Of a stretch of 64,000 nt of DNA, positions 63,191 through 64,000 are shown piece by piece; positions within the stretch are counted from its first letter, which is position 1, and each line of letters starts with the position of its first letter. The stretch lies in NCBI RefSeq assembly GCF_027744825.2, contig NC_071345.1:18508001-18572000 (forward strand), in the 5' to 3' direction. The notes under the pieces are model-generated. The model saw only the letters and a list, made by a program, of their open reading frames with translations. It did no database searches and was not told the origin of the DNA. The stretch is from Synchiropus splendidus. Lineage: Eukaryota; Chordata; Actinopteri; Syngnathiformes; Callionymidae. Made by a program: the position numbers and the translations under genes.

Positions 63191-64000
63191 ATGGACCCAG
63201 CAGTGGTGAAAGGCTGGCAGGAGGAACTAGACGCTCAGGCCACCAGTATAGGTAATATGGAGAGGATGACTCTGTCCATTTTTGAGGTGTTGGACTCAAT
63301 AGCTCAATCAGTCACGCGGCTTTCCTCCCGCTCTGCTCTGTCCGGTGTTCCACTTGCTTCTTCTGCTCTTCCGTCGGAGCCAATTCTGTCGGTTCCCGCC
63401 CGTGATATTTTTTTTCGTGACTGTTGTGTTTCCCCGTCTTCGCCTCCCGTGGACACCGGCGCGACTCTCAAGCCGCCGCCTCCCGTGGACTCCGGCGCTG
63501 CTCTCAAGCCGGTGCCTCCTGTGGTCTCCGGCGCTGCTCTCCAGCCGGCGCCTCCCCTGGTCAGGCCGCTGCCTCCCAAAAACTCCGGCGCGGTTCCCAA
63601 GCCGTCGCCTCCCGAACCTTCCTGCGCGGCTCCCAGGCCGCCGTCTCCCAAACCTTCCTGTGCGGCTCCCAGGCCGTCTCCTCCCGAGGGCCCCTACGGG
63701 GCTCCCAAGCCGTCTCCTCCCGAGGGCCCCTACGCGGCTCCCAAGCCGTCTCCTCCCGAGGGCCCCTACGCGGCTCCCAAGCCGTCTCCTCCCGAGGGCC
63801 CCTACGCGGCTCCCAAGCCGCCGCCGCCTCCCAACGTCTCCAGCGTGGCTCCCAAGCCGCCGCCGCCTCCCAACGTCTCCAGCGTGGCTCCCAAGCCGCC
63901 GCCGCCTCCCCCCAACGTCTCCAGCGTGGCTCCCAAGCCGCCGCCGCCTCCCAACGTCTCCAGCGTGGCTCCCAAGCCGCCGCCGCCTCCCAACGTCTCC
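63191..64000 (+). CDS. Start of a proline-rich gag-like frame of the Gypsy element (partial)
   Basis: The ATG at 63191 opens MDPAVVKGWQEELDAQATSI and stays open for 270 codons to the window edge. The MDPA... start and the position 20 bp after an LTR are typical of fish Ty3/Gypsy gag. A helical start is followed by Pro/Ala/Ser-rich repeats: about four copies of a 12-residue unit (PSPPEGPYAAPK), then five of a 13-residue unit (PPPPPNVSSVAPK). No capsid or zinc knuckle is seen before the edge. Confidence 0.65.
   Translation, partial: MDPAVVKGWQEELDAQATSIGNMERMTLSIFEVLDSIAQSVTRLSSRSALSGVPLASSALPSEPILSVPARDIFFRDCCVSPSSPPVDTGATLKPPPPVDSGAALKPVPPVVSGAALQPAPPLVRPLPPKNSGAVPKPSPPEPSCAAPRPPSPKPSCAAPRPSPPEGPYGAPKPSPPEGPYAAPKPSPPEGPYAAPKPSPPEGPYAAPKPPPPPNVSSVAPKPPPPPNVSSVAPKPPPPPPNVSSVAPKPPPPPNVSSVAPKPPPPPNVS
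63673..64000. repeat. Coding minisatellites of 36 bp and 39 bp
   Basis: About four 36-bp units (ccgtctcctcccgagggccc ...) followed by at least five 39-bp units (ccgccgccgcctcccaacgt ...). Both periods are multiples of three, so copy number can change without breaking the frame. One 39-bp unit has an extra CCC codon. Confidence 0.9.

Noticed and set aside
63304..63993. Gly-rich minus-strand frames
   Set aside because: Antisense of the proline-rich gag repeats; CCN codons read backwards give GGN.

Overview
The window is vertebrate nuclear DNA, almost certainly from a teleost fish. Its genes are split by GT-AG introns. It carries fish-type transposons (a Tc1-like element with inverted repeats of about 200 bp, a Ty3/Gypsy LTR element with a proline-rich gag, and a LINE remnant), long (TG)n, (TA)n and (GA)n microsatellites, and a recognisable RNF144B orthologue.

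Layout. (1) About 0.8-12.0 kb, minus strand: RNF144B, an RBR-type E3 ubiquitin ligase. Seven coding exons join in frame to 330 codons, with a probable non-coding first exon near 11.9 kb. (2) About 10.5-16 kb: an 806-bp sequence present twice in direct orientation, flanking an HMGXB3-like exon that carries an in-frame stop. (3) 17.0-60.9 kb: an array of small four-exon genes that I reconstructed from splice sites and phase. There are two related types. A-type genes (124 codons) are A1 (intact), A2 (no first exon) and A3 (exon 2 only). B-type genes (170 codons) are B1, B2 and B4 (intact, plus strand) and B3 (minus strand, frameshifted). The array grew by tandem duplication of units of about 12.4-12.7 kb (18210-30911, 30912-43351 and a truncated third), each holding an A gene, a B gene and a Tc1-like transposon. 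An inverted B unit and a separate plus-strand B unit follow. B3 and B4 lie head to head around about 2.9 kb of otherwise unrelated DNA that holds an SMC5-hinge-like exon and an integrase zinc-binding-like fragment. (4) 60.9-64 kb: a retroviral/Gypsy-type integrase scrap, a LINE 3' end, a 622-bp mariner-type MITE, then a complete 783-bp LTR and the open start of a proline-rich gag frame that runs off the window.

The most interesting material is the small-gene array. Each predicted protein has a short N-terminal peptide, a helical segment, and two beta-type motifs of the pattern I-[ST]-[NH]-S-x-L-[NH]-x-x-x-F. The second motif continues into G-x-x-N-V-M, which resembles the core of RHIM amyloid motifs (RIPK1, RIPK3, TRIF) although the canonical Q is absent. 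I do not recognise the family, and the RHIM comparison is inference. Intron 1 of every copy that keeps it contains a foldback element: long inverted arms built partly of 153-bp tandem repeats, with a PHD-finger-like scrap in each arm. Matching splice phases mean A and B exons could be exchanged without breaking the frame.
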